A stretch of 64,000 bases of DNA from Psychrobacter glaciei (GCF_014652895.1 NZ_BMZR01000008.1:1-64000); one strand, 5' to 3'; numbered from the stretch's first letter, positions 47,506 through 57,194 are shown. The notes: a model not told the origin generated them from the letters alone. Made by a program: numbers and translations.

Positions 47506-48111
47506 ATGCACTTATTTAAGAACTATAAAACATGGTACAAATCGCTAGCCTTTATTAGCATGCTGGGACTAGCGCAAATGGCACAAGCGCTTGCTCCTAT
47601 CAGTGATGGCGATAAATTGGCGCACGATGCTAAAAAACAGATTGGTGTTACGGTGAATTATGATCCTACTTATCGTAAATTAGAGTTTCCGCGTGGCGAT
47701 ATACCAATAGAGACTGGTGTCTGTACCGATGTGATTGTCCGTGCTTATCGTTTGCAAAATGTGGATTTGCAGCAATTGATCAACCATGATATGAAATCAA
47801 ATTGGTCGGGCTACCCAAAGATTTGGGGCTTAAAGTCAACGGACAAAAATATCGATCATCGACGCGTGCCCAACCTTGAAACGTTTTTTGCGCGTCATGG
47901 ACAGACGTTATCTACGACCGATAAAGGCAGTTTTCAAGCGGGAGACGTTGTGTCATGGCGGCTGCCAAAGAGTAACTTGCCGCATATCGGTATCGTCTCA
48001 GATAAAGTAGCTGCTGATGGTACGCCGCTGATTATTCATAATATCGGAAGTGGTACGCAGGAGGAAAACATCCTATTTGCTTATCCTATCCATAAGCACT
48101 TTCGATATTGA
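47506..48111 (+). CDS. DUF1287 periplasmic protein (YijF-like)
   Basis: 201 residues with a Sec signal peptide (about 1-29, AQMAQA-LAP). The mature part has the DUF1287 pattern: DPTYRKLEFPRGDIPIETGVCTDVIVRAYR with a conserved Cys, NWSGYPKIWGLK, DHRRVPNLETFFARHG and GDVVSWRLPKSNLPHIGIVSD with a conserved His. The Cys and His placement recalls NlpC/P60 amidases, so a cell-wall role is plausible but unproven. GAGAGG before the ATG. Confidence 0.85.
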   Translation: MHLFKNYKTWYKSLAFISMLGLAQMAQALAPISDGDKLAHDAKKQIGVTVNYDPTYRKLEFPRGDIPIETGVCTDVIVRAYRLQNVDLQQLINHDMKSNWSGYPKIWGLKSTDKNIDHRRVPNLETFFARHGQTLSTTDKGSFQAGDVVSWRLPKSNLPHIGIVSDKVAADGTPLIIHNIGSGTQEENILFAYPIHKHFRY

Positions 48112-48192
48112 TAAAGGCTTTTGGACAAGGTAGCCTAAAGCTTGTAAAAACAAGCAATACAAAATGGAAGTAGTACAAAATAACAGCCATTA

Positions 48193-48237
48193 AAAAGCCC
48201 AGTCAAACGTCATTATCTACGTTTAACTGGGCTTTTC
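48193..48237. terminator. bidirectional terminator
   Basis: Long stem of about 17 bp with one mismatch (48193-48210 against 48219-48236), flanked by A and T runs, between the DUF1287 gene and the convergent psd. The T run is better on the minus strand. Confidence 0.85.
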
Positions 48238-48259
48238 AGTATTATGAGTTTCTTACAAA

Positions 48260-49102
48260 TTAAGCTTGCTGAGCTTTTGCTTGACCCAATAACTGTCCCA
48301 TTTTTACCACGCTATTGGCTTTCATGCTGTCCTGCCAATCCGCTTTTGCGGCTTTTGGCAAAACGACAATCGCCGTTGAACCCAAATAAAAGCGTCCAAG
48401 CTCAGCGCCTTTTTCAAAGCTCATGTCGTGATCTGCTTCTTGGATGTCTTCAGTGCGGCTGATTTTGCCAGTGGCGACGGTTTCGATGCCAGCGACGATC
48501 ATAGCACCGACCATCACGACTGCAGCTTTGCCATATTTCGTATCAAATAAACAGACCAAACGCTCGTTACGAGCAAATAAATCAGGCACGTTCTCGGCCG
48601 TGGTATTATTGACAGAGAACAGTGTGCCTGGCACATAGCGGGTCTTAGTCAGTGTACCCGCAAATGGCATATGCACACGGTGGTAATTACTGGGCGCGAG
48701 ATAAACAGTCGCAAAGCTACCATCAGCGAAGTAGCTACCATCTTCGCTGTCAGCAAGTAATTGGCCAACATCATAATGACGACCTTTAGCCTGTAGTAGT
48801 TTATGGTCTTCAATTTGACCTAGCTGCGAGATGATACCATCAGCAGGACTGACAATACCGTTGGCGCTGCTGTCGATAGTACGTGCATTTTCTTTGAGCT
48901 CACGGGTAAAAAAGTCATTAAAGCTCTCATAAGCATTAAAGCTCTGACGCTCATACTCACCTAAGCTGACGCCGTAAGCTTTGGCAAAGCCACGAATAAA
49001 GGCACGTTTGACGTACGGATGACGGCTGGCGGCTAGACGCCCAGCGACTTTACTCAGCTGCTGCTGCGGGACAAGCTGTTGTAAGGTGGTAAATACATTC
49101 AT
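48260..49102 (-). CDS. psd: Phosphatidylserine decarboxylase proenzyme
   Basis: Makes phosphatidylethanolamine from phosphatidylserine. A 280-residue proenzyme from ATG 49102 (MNVFTTLQQLVPQQ), which aligns with known Psd N termini; an upstream ATG at 49150 would add 16 residues. Motifs: FNDFFTRELK, SPADGIISQLG, YRVHMPFAG with the conserved His, and the self-cleavage site FYLGSTAIVV, where the LGS-T serine becomes the pyruvoyl group. Confidence 0.94.
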   Translation of the reverse strand: MNVFTTLQQLVPQQQLSKVAGRLAASRHPYVKRAFIRGFAKAYGVSLGEYERQSFNAYESFNDFFTRELKENARTIDSSANGIVSPADGIISQLGQIEDHKLLQAKGRHYDVGQLLADSEDGSYFADGSFATVYLAPSNYHRVHMPFAGTLTKTRYVPGTLFSVNNTTAENVPDLFARNERLVCLFDTKYGKAAVVMVGAMIVAGIETVATGKISRTEDIQEADHDMSFEKGAELGRFYLGSTAIVVLPKAAKADWQDSMKANSVVKMGQLLGQAKAQQA

Positions 49103-49218
49103 AATAAGGCTACCAAAATAGGATTGGAAATAAGAATAAAAATTAGGCAAGTTAATGGCTGTATTTTATCATGGACAGCATATTATTGTCTGAGCATAAT
49201 CTGTTAAGGAATCAGTAA

Positions 49219-49671
49219 ATGAAAGCACTTATACAACGAGTGAGCCATGCCAGTGTCGTCGTCGATCAGCATTGTATTGGCAAAATCGATCATGGGATAT
49301 TGGCATATATTGGCTTGGGGCATGAAGATAGCCTGCAAACTGCCCAACGTATGATCGACAAAATCTTGGCCTATCGTATTTTTGAAAACGATGAAGATCC
49401 TGCCAAGGTCGGTAAACTGGATAAAAATGTGCAACAGGTCTGTGGCGGACTGTTGTTGGTGTCGCAATTTACTTTGATGGCAAAAACAGATAAGGGTCGT
49501 CGCCCTGACTTTGGTGGCGCGATGGCACCTGATGCTGCTCAAGTGCTGTTTGCACAACTGATTGATTATGCCAACACTCAGCATCACAATGTTGCCACTG
49601 GTCAGTTTGGCGCTGATATGCAAGTTGCCAGCGTCAATGATGGGCCCTTAAACTTTTTATTAGAAGTATAA
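49219..49671 (+). CDS. dtd: D-aminoacyl-tRNA deacylase
   Basis: Hydrolyses D-amino acids mis-charged onto tRNA. 150 residues, family length. MKALIQRVSHASVVVD at the N terminus, LLLVSQFTLMA (catalytic SQFT), GRRPDF, and the C-terminal Gly-Pro motif as NDGPLNFLLEV where NSGPVT is usual. AAGGAA before the ATG. Psd lies divergently upstream. Confidence 0.94.
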   Translation: MKALIQRVSHASVVVDQHCIGKIDHGILAYIGLGHEDSLQTAQRMIDKILAYRIFENDEDPAKVGKLDKNVQQVCGGLLLVSQFTLMAKTDKGRRPDFGGAMAPDAAQVLFAQLIDYANTQHHNVATGQFGADMQVASVNDGPLNFLLEV

Positions 49672-49678
49672 AAATTAT

Positions 49679-49696
49679 CTGTCATCAAGCTGTCAT
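49679..49696 (+). promoter_or_regulatory. Pho box upstream of phoB
   Basis: Two direct CTGTCAT repeats (49679-49685 and 49690-49696) with an 11-nt period and 4-nt spacer, matching the PhoB-binding Pho box. TTTAAT at 49707-49712, 10 nt on, can serve as the -10, the distance seen in Pho promoters. Implies phoB autoactivation under phosphate limitation. Confidence 0.85.
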
Positions 49697-49753
49697 AATT
49701 AGTCCGTTTAATAAGTAGAAACGGGTGAGTGTTTATCGCCTCTTTCTGTATCT

Positions 49754-49798
49754 TGATTTTTTGAATGCTAACTTTTTGAACGCTGATATTTTGACTAT
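49754..49798. repeat. three imperfect 15-nt tandem repeats in the phoB leader
   Basis: Units at 49754-49768, 49769-49783 and 49784-49798 share T(G/A)A-N-(T/A)TTTTGA. The array ends 17 nt before the phoB ATG, between promoter and ribosome site. Confidence 0.78.
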
Positions 49799-49815
49799 AA
49801 TAATAAGGTTGCCGT

Positions 49816-50520
49816 ATGTACAATGAGCAAATTTTGATCGTCGAGGATGAGCCTGCGATTCGTGAAATGATTGTGATGACGTTAGAGATGGCTGGATTTG
49901 ATAGTTTACAGGCTGCCGACGCATCAGAGGCGCATCAGCAAGTGGTCGATCACCGTCCGGCGCTCATATTATTGGATTGGATGCTGACCGGCGAAAAAAG
50001 TGGTATTGATTTTTGTCGTATGCTCAAGAACGACGATTTGCTCGCTGAGATACCGGTTATTATGCTAACGGCCAAAAGTGAGGAAGACAGTAAGGTTCAT
50101 GGTCTTGATGCGGGTGCTGATGACTATATGACCAAGCCTTTTTCGACACGGGAATTAATCTCAAGAATCAAGGCAGTGCTACGTCGTAGTAGTACATTGA
50201 GCGCCGACAAGCCTATCGAAATCGGCAAGCTTAGCTTAGATCCCAAAAGCCAGCGCGTAACGGCGGCAGGTCAGCTCATTGATATCGGCCCGACAGAGTA
50301 TCGGTTGTTAGCATTTTTTATGAGTCATCCAGAGCGTGCGTATACACGGACACAGCTGCTAGATCAGGTTTGGGGCGGCAATGTCTATATTGAAGATCGA
50401 ACGATTGATGTCCATATTCGGCGTTTACGTAAATTACTACAGCCTTATGACTGTGCTACGCTGATACAAACGGTGCGCGGTACTGGGTATCGGTTTTCCA
50501 GCTTGATTGAATCCAATTAG
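49816..50520 (+). CDS. phoB: Phosphate regulon response regulator PhoB
   Basis: OmpR-family regulator that activates phosphate-starvation genes. 234 residues. Receiver domain with the acidic pocket at 10-12 (VEDEP), phospho-acceptor Asp54 (LILLDWML), Thr/Ala and Lys in MLTAKSEEDS and DDYMTKPFS; C-terminal winged helix with GPTEYRLLAFFMSHPERAYTR and RTIDVHIRRLRKLL. A Pho box upstream and phoR 62 nt downstream settle the identity. AAGGT before the ATG. Confidence 0.95.
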   Translation: MYNEQILIVEDEPAIREMIVMTLEMAGFDSLQAADASEAHQQVVDHRPALILLDWMLTGEKSGIDFCRMLKNDDLLAEIPVIMLTAKSEEDSKVHGLDAGADDYMTKPFSTRELISRIKAVLRRSSTLSADKPIEIGKLSLDPKSQRVTAAGQLIDIGPTEYRLLAFFMSHPERAYTRTQLLDQVWGGNVYIEDRTIDVHIRRLRKLLQPYDCATLIQTVRGTGYRFSSLIESN

Positions 50521-50582
50521 ACCAAGACAGAACAAGTCGTGGCAAGCGTAAAACAACGCAGAAGACAGTAGTAAGGATAACG

Positions 50583-51671
50583 ATGACGATAATGCCGATA
50601 AAAAATGAGCAACAGGGTGAGCAAGCGCAAGTTGCCCAGCACAATACAACAAATCAACTCAAAAAAATCCGCAGTGCCTTACTAGCACTACGGGATGCGG
50701 TCATTTTGCTCAATGATGATGATGGTTTGGAATGGTGGAATCAGGCAGCGGAAGATTTATTGTTATTGCAGTCAAGTAATAAAGGTCAAAGCATTTTTGA
50801 CTTTATCACCGTGCCTGAATTTCGCCAGTATTATCAGGCTATCATGCCACCGAGCGATGGTGTGCACATGGTGTCATGGCGAGATCCTAAACGTTATCTA
50901 AAATGTGAACTGACGCCTTTCGGTGATGAAAAACTACTGATAATTTATGATGTGACCCGCTTGCAGCATTTGGAGCAAATGCGCCGTGATTTTGTCGCTA
51001 ATGTCTCGCATGAGCTGCGTACACCACTGACCGTGCTGATGGGCTATCTAGAAAACTTCTCCGATCAAGAGGATATGCCCCCACAGTGGCGACGTGGTTT
51101 TGAGCTAATGACTCAGCAGACTGCTCGTATGAATAGGATTGTGAATGACTTACTGCTGTTGTCTCGCATCGAAATAGAAGAGACGCATGAGCTAAATGAT
51201 ATTGATATGACCAAGTTACTGACGCATATCTATGATGATGCGCAGGCGTATAACCAAGAATATGGTCATACTATTCATTTGCAGATAGACACTTACGATG
51301 GACTGTATGGCTCAGAGATGTACTTAACAAGCGCCTTATCCAATTTAGTGATTAATGCTATCAAATATACGCCAAAGGGTGGCAACATCGCTATCAGCTG
51401 GACAAAAACATCGGAAGGCTGCCGCTTTGCCGTCGAAGATGATGGTCTCGGTATTGCGCCCCAACATATCGAGCGCTTGACGGAACGCTTCTATCGCATC
51501 GATAGCGGACGCAGCCGTGCTACGGGTGGTACAGGCTTAGGGTTGGCAATTGTAAAACATGTCTTATATCAACATGAGGCGCAACTAACCATAGAGTCGG
51601 TAGAAGGCAAAGGCTCGACCTTTAGTGCAGTATTTCCTAGCGCTTATGTACGTTCTGCCCATGCCCCTTAA
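50583..51671 (+). CDS. phoR: Phosphate regulon sensor kinase PhoR (apparently soluble)
   Basis: Histidine kinase partner of PhoB. 362 residues: a PAS-like domain (about 30-125, [20 protein letters not shown]), phospho-acceptor His143 ([17 protein letters not shown]), and an ATPase domain with [31 protein letters not shown] and [12 protein letters not shown]. Usual PhoR proteins have N-terminal membrane helices before the PAS domain; here there are none, and only 62 nt separate it from phoB. Start supported by TAAGGA. The stop overlaps the convergent M23 gene stop (shared TTAA). Confidence 0.92.
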   Translation: MTIMPIKNEQQGEQAQVAQHNTTNQLKKIRSALLALRDAVILLNDDDGLEWWNQAAEDLLLLQSSNKGQSIFDFITVPEFRQYYQAIMPPSDGVHMVSWRDPKRYLKCELTPFGDEKLLIIYDVTRLQHLEQMRRDFVANVSHELRTPLTVLMGYLENFSDQEDMPPQWRRGFELMTQQTARMNRIVNDLLLLSRIEIEETHELNDIDMTKLLTHIYDDAQAYNQEYGHTIHLQIDTYDGLYGSEMYLTSALSNLVINAIKYTPKGGNIAISWTKTSEGCRFAVEDDGLGIAPQHIERLTERFYRIDSGRSRATGGTGLGLAIVKHVLYQHEAQLTIESVEGKGSTFSAVFPSAYVRSAHAP

Positions 51672-52258
51672 TCTTTTTGTAAAAGTGGGTAGGGGTTCAC
51701 TGCACTGCCATTGATATAAATACCATAATGAACATGGGTTGGTGTTCCTTTAGCATTACCGCTGTCGCCAACATAGCCAATGATATCACCAGCATTGACC
51801 CAGTCATTGGGCGCGATGTCGGCATAATCTTCTAGATGGGCGTAATAATGTCCTGCGCCGCCCGGTCCGACCACCACTACCACGCGTCCCCCTAATGTAT
51901 TTTCTCCAACTTTGCTGACAATGCCTTGCGTCGTAGCTTGTATCGGTGTGCCCCGCGCTGCAAAAATATCAATGCCCTCATGGGAGCGCCCTTGGCTACG
52001 TGCTGCGCCCCAAGTGTCGGTTAGATGCTGCTCTGGTAGTGGACTGGGAAGGCTGTTTTCTATGGGCAACGCTTGTTGCAATAAACTCAGTTGCTGCCAT
52101 TTTGCCACGACAAAAGACTGTGTCTGTTGGCTAATGCTAGGTAGTAATTTGTCAAATACAAATAACAGCGCTAGCAATACCGTAGCCCTTATTATTAGGC
52201 TTAGCAAACGGCTGAATAGTGTTGGCTTTGGTGGTCGATTATTGCCATCTGCTAGCAT
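51668..52258 (-). CDS. M23 family metallopeptidase (LytM-like)
   Basis: Predicted peptidoglycan endopeptidase, or activator of one, at the periplasmic side. 196 residues: one N-terminal membrane anchor (about 17-38), a short helical linker, then the LytM domain with [14 protein letters not shown] (first metal His and Asp), [23 protein letters not shown] and the final [19 protein letters not shown] (HxH). All zinc ligands appear present, so it should be active. Convergent with phoR. Confidence 0.88.
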   Translation of the reverse strand: MLADGNNRPPKPTLFSRLLSLIIRATVLLALLFVFDKLLPSISQQTQSFVVAKWQQLSLLQQALPIENSLPSPLPEQHLTDTWGAARSQGRSHEGIDIFAARGTPIQATTQGIVSKVGENTLGGRVVVVVGPGGAGHYYAHLEDYADIAPNDWVNAGDIIGYVGDSGNAKGTPTHVHYGIYINGSAVNPYPLLQKD

Positions 52259-52438
52259 TGATGTCTCTTATATATCTGATGTAGTTTGAGTTAGTATTAT
52301 AAAACCCCTATCTTCCAAGGTGTGTATAGCATTGTTATCTATGGTTTTTGCCCCCATAAATACAAGTACAATAAATAGAGTTTTATCTATTTATTGTTCC
52401 TATTCAGCCACGATGGTGCTATTGATGGTTAATTTTCT

Positions 52439-53179
52439 ATGACTGATGCTTTTAATTCTGCGGACATTTCTAACGTGGCTGACATTTCTACCACGGCTGA
52501 TACGGCGCTGGTTATCGATACCGAAACCGATCAAGGCCGTGATCCACGACCGATTCAGGTGGCGACGATTAATGTGGCTAGCGGATTTGAGTGGATGAAA
52601 TACTTCAACAGCGGTCGCTCGATATCACCCGTTGTTATCAAAGTGCATGGTATTACGGATGAAGATGTGGCTGGGCTTGAGCGTTTTGATTTGGAGCAAT
52701 TTGAATTGCCCAAGTACTTAATTGGTCACAACGTACGTTTTGATTGGCGGGTGATTGGCAGTCCCTCTGCCAAGCTGATTTGTACCGTGAGGCTGGCGCG
52801 CGTGGCCTTCCCAGAGTGGAGCGCTTACAGTCAATCTAAGTGTATCGAGCAATTATTGGGCAAGTCTGAGGCGAGCAGAATGACGATAGCCGCTCATGAC
52901 GCGCTAGGTGACGCGCGTATGTGCTACTTACTTTATCAAGCTTGCTGTGAGCGTCTAGAGATTGCGCCGACGGATTTTGCGGCGGCACATGCTATCTCTA
53001 ACAAAGCCAATCCCGTGAGCAAGATGCCCTTTGGTAAGCATAAAGGTAAGCTGATTAAAGACGTACCCATCAACTATGTGAAATGGATGCTCGGTAACAT
53101 CCATAACATGCAGCCGTCGCTTTATTCAGCGTTGACGAAGCGTATTAAGGCAGCAGACGTAGAAAATGCAAAAGAGTAA
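52439..53179 (+). CDS. 3'-5' exonuclease, ExoX-like, with DUF3820-type C-terminal domain
   Basis: 246 residues. DEDDh exonuclease domain: LVIDTETDQG (Asp-Glu, about 25), GHNVRFDWRVIG (third acidic), and AAHDALGDARMCYLL (His and Asp). A short C-terminal domain (about 198-240) with KMPFGKHKGKLIKDVPINYVKWML matches the module at the C terminus of ExoX. The N terminus carries an 18-nt in-frame duplication (52460-52495) giving ADISNVADISTT. Poor ribosome site. Likely a DNA-repair or single-strand exonuclease. Confidence 0.83.
   Translation: MTDAFNSADISNVADISTTADTALVIDTETDQGRDPRPIQVATINVASGFEWMKYFNSGRSISPVVIKVHGITDEDVAGLERFDLEQFELPKYLIGHNVRFDWRVIGSPSAKLICTVRLARVAFPEWSAYSQSKCIEQLLGKSEASRMTIAAHDALGDARMCYLLYQACCERLEIAPTDFAAAHAISNKANPVSKMPFGKHKGKLIKDVPINYVKWMLGNIHNMQPSLYSALTKRIKAADVENAKE
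52460..52495 (+). repeat. 18-nt in-frame tandem duplication at the exonuclease N terminus
   Basis: Two copies (52460-52477 and 52478-52495) differing at about four positions, encoding ADISNV and ADISTT, immediately before the first catalytic strand. Confidence 0.78.
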
Positions 53180-53234
53180 AGCGCATTATCATCTGTTCTA
53201 TTTTTATTCATGCTCGAAGCTGTAGTTTTGGAAG

Positions 53235-54188
53235 TTATTGTTGCTGATTTAACCAATCTACCGCCATTTGCCATAACTCAGGTGCCTTGGCATTGGTTCG
53301 ACCACTAAAATAACGCATATGACCGATACTGCTCAGACCGAAGTCTTTTGGCTCAAAAAAGCGTTTTTCGACCGGCATCTTTGTATAGACGCGAATCATG
53401 TCGTCGATGTTTTTGCTATTCGCAATTTCGTCATCGCTAAAGCCTAACCACAGTGCTGGCATGCGAATGTCATCATAAAAATGCGTGTGAATACTTTTGC
53501 CAAAGGCAGTCTTTATATAACCTGAGCCATTGCACCATTCGCGCCACTGACGAGCCACGCCGCGTGGTAGCGGCTCACCCATGCCGATTTTATCTGATGG
53601 GGTGTAACCTAATGCAAAATTCGTGACAGGAATGAATGCATCCATAAAACCCATCGCTTTAATTTTATACGGCATGTCCATGTTCTTGATACAACCTGAC
53701 GAGCAAGCGACATTGAACACCGAGGCGATAGCATCATAATTGCGCATCAGACCAATCAGCTGACCGCCTGCGCTGTGACCGATGAGATGGTAAGACGCAT
53801 CAGGAAATTCATCTTGCAACGCATCGAGGACGGCTGGCATATCATGACGACCCCAACTTATCAGTGAGGCATCACATTTGGCCAAATCGGTTGCTAGTGA
53901 CTCGCCGATACCTTCGTTGTCAAAGGTCAGTACACCGAAGCCCTGCGCTGCTAAATGGCTCGCAAAGTTATGATAAAACTGACGCTTGATACCAGTGGCA
54001 GGCGCTATCATGACGGCGGCTTTGACCGCTTCTGTAGGACGATAAACCGTTGCGGCCAACGCTTGATTACGCTCAGTCATGATGCTTAGTGAGTAGCTGC
54101 CGTTATCGTCGTTGCTTTCATGATCATTATTAGCGTCGATTGTGTCACCTTGTGGTGCTACAGAAGATGGCGCATGATTATTATGCAT
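53235..54188 (-). CDS. Alpha/beta hydrolase
   Basis: 317-residue cytoplasmic alpha/beta-hydrolase fold protein. ATVYRPTEAVKAAVMIAPATG with the oxyanion region, GFGVLTFDNEGIGES, the nucleophile elbow HLIGHSAGGQLIG (Ser about 148), a candidate acid in LWLGFSDDEIA and His in IGHMRYFSG near the C terminus. The first ~35 residues (Asn/Asp/His-rich) look disordered. Substrate unknown; related proteins act as esterases. AAGGTA before the ATG. Confidence 0.82.
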   Translation of the reverse strand: MHNNHAPSSVAPQGDTIDANNDHESNDDNGSYSLSIMTERNQALAATVYRPTEAVKAAVMIAPATGIKRQFYHNFASHLAAQGFGVLTFDNEGIGESLATDLAKCDASLISWGRHDMPAVLDALQDEFPDASYHLIGHSAGGQLIGLMRNYDAIASVFNVACSSGCIKNMDMPYKIKAMGFMDAFIPVTNFALGYTPSDKIGMGEPLPRGVARQWREWCNGSGYIKTAFGKSIHTHFYDDIRMPALWLGFSDDEIANSKNIDDMIRVYTKMPVEKRFFEPKDFGLSSIGHMRYFSGRTNAKAPELWQMAVDWLNQQQ

Positions 54189-54692
54189 AAAAATACCTTG
54201 ATGAGTTTTGTCGTTTTTATTAAGGATGATAAGTATTGACCTGCAACGTTTTATAGCAAGTCAGTGCTAAAAAATGTAGTCATTGCGTAGCGATAAATCG
54301 TTGCTACCGCGTGATAGCACGGCTTATGTTAAGATAAACGCTAGCAAATAGCAGGATAATGAGCGCTATTTTATTTTCTCTGTGAGCAACCAGATTTATG
54401 CTATTTCTACTGACCACTTATAAAAACAAATATAAAAATCACAAATAGGTGTGAGTTTGACGGATGCTTATTATGCGTAATTAATAGACTGCTGACAACA
54501 CCTTAGACCTTATGAGAGCGCCTCATCATAAGCTCTTATCAGCAAAGCGTAAAAAGAGTAAAAGGTGGCAGCACTACAGAATACAGCGAGTTAACGTTAG
54601 TGATAAACGTCATATTGTGTCATTCTAACAAACGATAAACCCCTTTACCGAACCATTCAATACAATAATCTAAGCAAACTTAGGAGCGTTAT
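54189..54692. other. divergent intergenic region
   Basis: 504 nt between the alpha/beta hydrolase and the LOG-family gene. AT-rich, with no open frame, hairpin or operator that I can support. Confidence 0.35.
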
Positions 54693-55370
54693 ATGCAAAT
54701 GAAAATTAATAATGAGAATTATGAGGTTATTACCAGCCAAGATATCACTCATATCGAAAAAGCCGTGGATAAATCAACATTAGCGATGCCATTAGTGGCT
54801 GTTTATTGTGGGTCACGACTGGGTAACAGTGAGGTTTATGAGCAAGCAGCCCGTGAGCTTGGTCGTGCTCTAGCAGAAAATGGGTTGGGTTTGGTTTATG
54901 GCGGTGCCAGTATTGGTCTAATGGGTGCAGTGGCTGACGACGTTATCAAAGGCGGCGCGCAAGCTGTTGGTGTAATTCCCACCTTTATGCTCAAACACGA
55001 AATCGCCCATGAGGGTCTGACTCGTCTGCATCTGACCGATACCATGCACACGCGCAAGACGGTCATGGCAGAGTACGCGGATGCTTTTATTACTTTACCC
55101 GGTGGCCTTGGTACGCTCGAAGAGATTATGGAAATCGCCACATGGCGTCAGCTGTACCAACATGAAAAGCCGATGATTATTCTGAACATTAATGGCTTTT
55201 ATGATCGCATGATTGAGCACTTAAAATATACCACGGAACAAGGCTTTATGAAGCAGCAAGATCTTGAGCGTTTGGTGGTTTGTAATACCATCGCTGAAGC
55301 GATTGATTTGTTACGGACAATCGTGACGATAGATGATGCGGTCGATACTGAAAAAATGGCAGGCAATTAA
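54693..55370 (+). CDS. LOG family protein (nucleoside 5'-monophosphate phosphoribohydrolase)
   Basis: 225-residue Rossmann-like protein of the TIGR00730/LOG family, which releases bases from (cytokinin) nucleotides. VAVYCGSRLGN near residue 34, LGLVYGGASIGLMGAVAD near 70, HTRKTVMAEYADAFITLPGGLGTLEEIMEIATWRQL near 110-145 with the diagnostic PGGxGTxxE. About 30 extra residues precede the core. TAGGAGC before the ATG. Role in this bacterium not known. Confidence 0.9.
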   Translation: MQMKINNENYEVITSQDITHIEKAVDKSTLAMPLVAVYCGSRLGNSEVYEQAARELGRALAENGLGLVYGGASIGLMGAVADDVIKGGAQAVGVIPTFMLKHEIAHEGLTRLHLTDTMHTRKTVMAEYADAFITLPGGLGTLEEIMEIATWRQLYQHEKPMIILNINGFYDRMIEHLKYTTEQGFMKQQDLERLVVCNTIAEAIDLLRTIVTIDDAVDTEKMAGN

Positions 55371-55420
55371 ATATAGGTAGATCAGAATATAAGCTGTTAA
55401 ATGGTCTCATTGTATATAAG

Positions 55421-55465
55421 AAAAAAGGAGGTCGTCGCTAATCACTAGCGACGACCTCCTTTTTT
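55421..55465. terminator. bidirectional terminator, 20 bp perfect stem
   Basis: Arms 55421-55440 and 55446-55465 pair perfectly around a 5-nt loop and are bounded by A and T runs. Serves the LOG-family gene and the convergent oxidoreductase gene. Confidence 0.95.
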
Positions 55466-55526
55466 CTATACTCTTTAGCGTTGGCTACTGCCAGATTTAT
55501 CGAACGTATTAACAGACGGCAAACGC

Positions 55527-57194
55527 CTAAGGCTGAGCTGGTGTTAAATTCTCTAACGCCATTGCGCGAATGCTATGATTGACATCAGCCATCGCCGCTG
55601 GGAAACCACGATCTTCAGCCAAGACGCGTGCCACTTTATCAATCGTTAAGCTATCGTTGTTGGCTAGATAGGCCCAGTCGTGCGCATAGCGGCTACGATT
55701 TTCTGCTGTGTCATTGTCGATTAAGCCAAGAGTCGTCAATTCATTAACGATTTGATCAGCAGCGATTAAGGTAGAAGATGCTTTGACATTTTCTGCGCGG
55801 GCGTAACGTATATTAGAGTATAAACTCACATCTGCTACCCGTAAGGTATCGTCCTGCCCCGGGATTTGCTGTCCGCCGTATAAGGCATTACCGACGGTGC
55901 GCGCACTGTTAAAGGTAGGCACAAACTCTGCTACGTACTCAATCGCTTGCTGGCTACGGGCTTGTAGCGGTGCTTTGTCCCAGCCATCTTCGATATAATG
56001 TACATACTGAGGCGGTAATTGAGGTTGTGCACTGGCTTTATCAGAAGCGACCAAGCCATCAGTAAATAGGGTGATGGCTTTACTCATACCGTGGATTTGA
56101 AAGTAACCGCCTGGATAAGGCGTTAGCTGCGCCATACCCTCTGGCGTGCCGCGACTGCCATACACGATAATCTCGGGTATTTGTCCACCAGCGTCGCCCC
56201 AGTGCGTGATATAAGAAGATTTGAACTCAACCATACGCTCGACTTTGACACCGACCATATCGTCGATAACACCAGTGCGAAAACCGCAAGCATTGACCAA
56301 GTAATCGACTTCGATAGACTCAGGTTGAGACCGGCTCGCTTGCTGGTAATCGACGCGCCATTTTGTGACATGGTGATCAGCGTTGGTACAGTTCTCACAA
56401 TCCACAGGCATGACTTGCTTAATTTCTGTATTGGTAAAGACGTGCGCATGCTCATAGCCTTCTAAGGCGAGTTGAGCAGAAGCGGCTAAACGAAAAATAT
56501 TCCAGCCATACTCTTGCACGACGATAAGCGGAAACTTCACTTTGTTCAAGTCCAAATACTTAGCAACCGGTATCACCCATTCGTCAATCGTGCTCGGTAT
56601 CGCAACTTGCTCACGTTCAGACAGCGCAATCAGTTGCTCATGACTATAGAGCTGATAGTAGTTTTCCGGTTCGCCCAGTACTTTGTTATTGCTGTCTTGT
56701 GCGATGAGCTCGCGATAAGCATCCGTCAAGATATCGAGACGCGGTAGCAAGTCTTCGGGCAAGCCTTCGTCGCGCGTTGGGACAGCAAATACGGTTGGAC
56801 GTACATCGATGGTATAAGGATAAAGGCGAAGAATATCGATACACTGCTTAAGCAAAGCAACGCAGTCTTCGTCAGGGATTTCACGGTATAGATTACCACC
56901 CGCGTGCAAATGGCACATTGGTGGACCATCGATAAGCGACTTTTTCTTTTCAAAGACGTAGGTTTCAAGTCCTAGTGCGGCGAGGCGAATAGCAATCGTT
57001 GCCCCTGCAGTACCGCCGCCTAGAATGCCGACGCGTTTTTTAGATAGCTCGTCCTTTGTGGCAGCCGCTACTGTATCAAGTTTAGTCTCTGAAAATTCGA
57101 TCTCTTTGAGATCAATATCTTGAGCATCAGTATTCTGCGATTCAGCATCGTGCAGGATGGCTTGAGAGGCGTTTTTGCTAAAATTATCGGTCAT
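55527..57194 (-). CDS. FAD-dependent oxidoreductase of unknown substrate
   Basis: 555 residues. After ~50 disordered residues comes an FAD-binding Rossmann motif, VGILGGGTAGATIAIRLAALG, with the acidic end of strand two in YVFEKKK. VDYLVNACGFRTG is a second flavoprotein motif. No signal peptide or membrane helix. Overall it resembles DAO/glucose-inhibited-like FAD oxidoreductases, but I do not recognise the subfamily. The GGAT ribosome site is distant (12 nt). A 16 bp perfect palindrome lies 480 nt upstream in the divergent gap. Confidence 0.75.
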   Translation of the reverse strand: MTDNFSKNASQAILHDAESQNTDAQDIDLKEIEFSETKLDTVAAATKDELSKKRVGILGGGTAGATIAIRLAALGLETYVFEKKKSLIDGPPMCHLHAGGNLYREIPDEDCVALLKQCIDILRLYPYTIDVRPTVFAVPTRDEGLPEDLLPRLDILTDAYRELIAQDSNNKVLGEPENYYQLYSHEQLIALSEREQVAIPSTIDEWVIPVAKYLDLNKVKFPLIVVQEYGWNIFRLAASAQLALEGYEHAHVFTNTEIKQVMPVDCENCTNADHHVTKWRVDYQQASRSQPESIEVDYLVNACGFRTGVIDDMVGVKVERMVEFKSSYITHWGDAGGQIPEIIVYGSRGTPEGMAQLTPYPGGYFQIHGMSKAITLFTDGLVASDKASAQPQLPPQYVHYIEDGWDKAPLQARSQQAIEYVAEFVPTFNSARTVGNALYGGQQIPGQDDTLRVADVSLYSNIRYARAENVKASSTLIAADQIVNELTTLGLIDNDTAENRSRYAHDWAYLANNDSLTIDKVARVLAEDRGFPAAMADVNHSIRAMALENLTPAQP

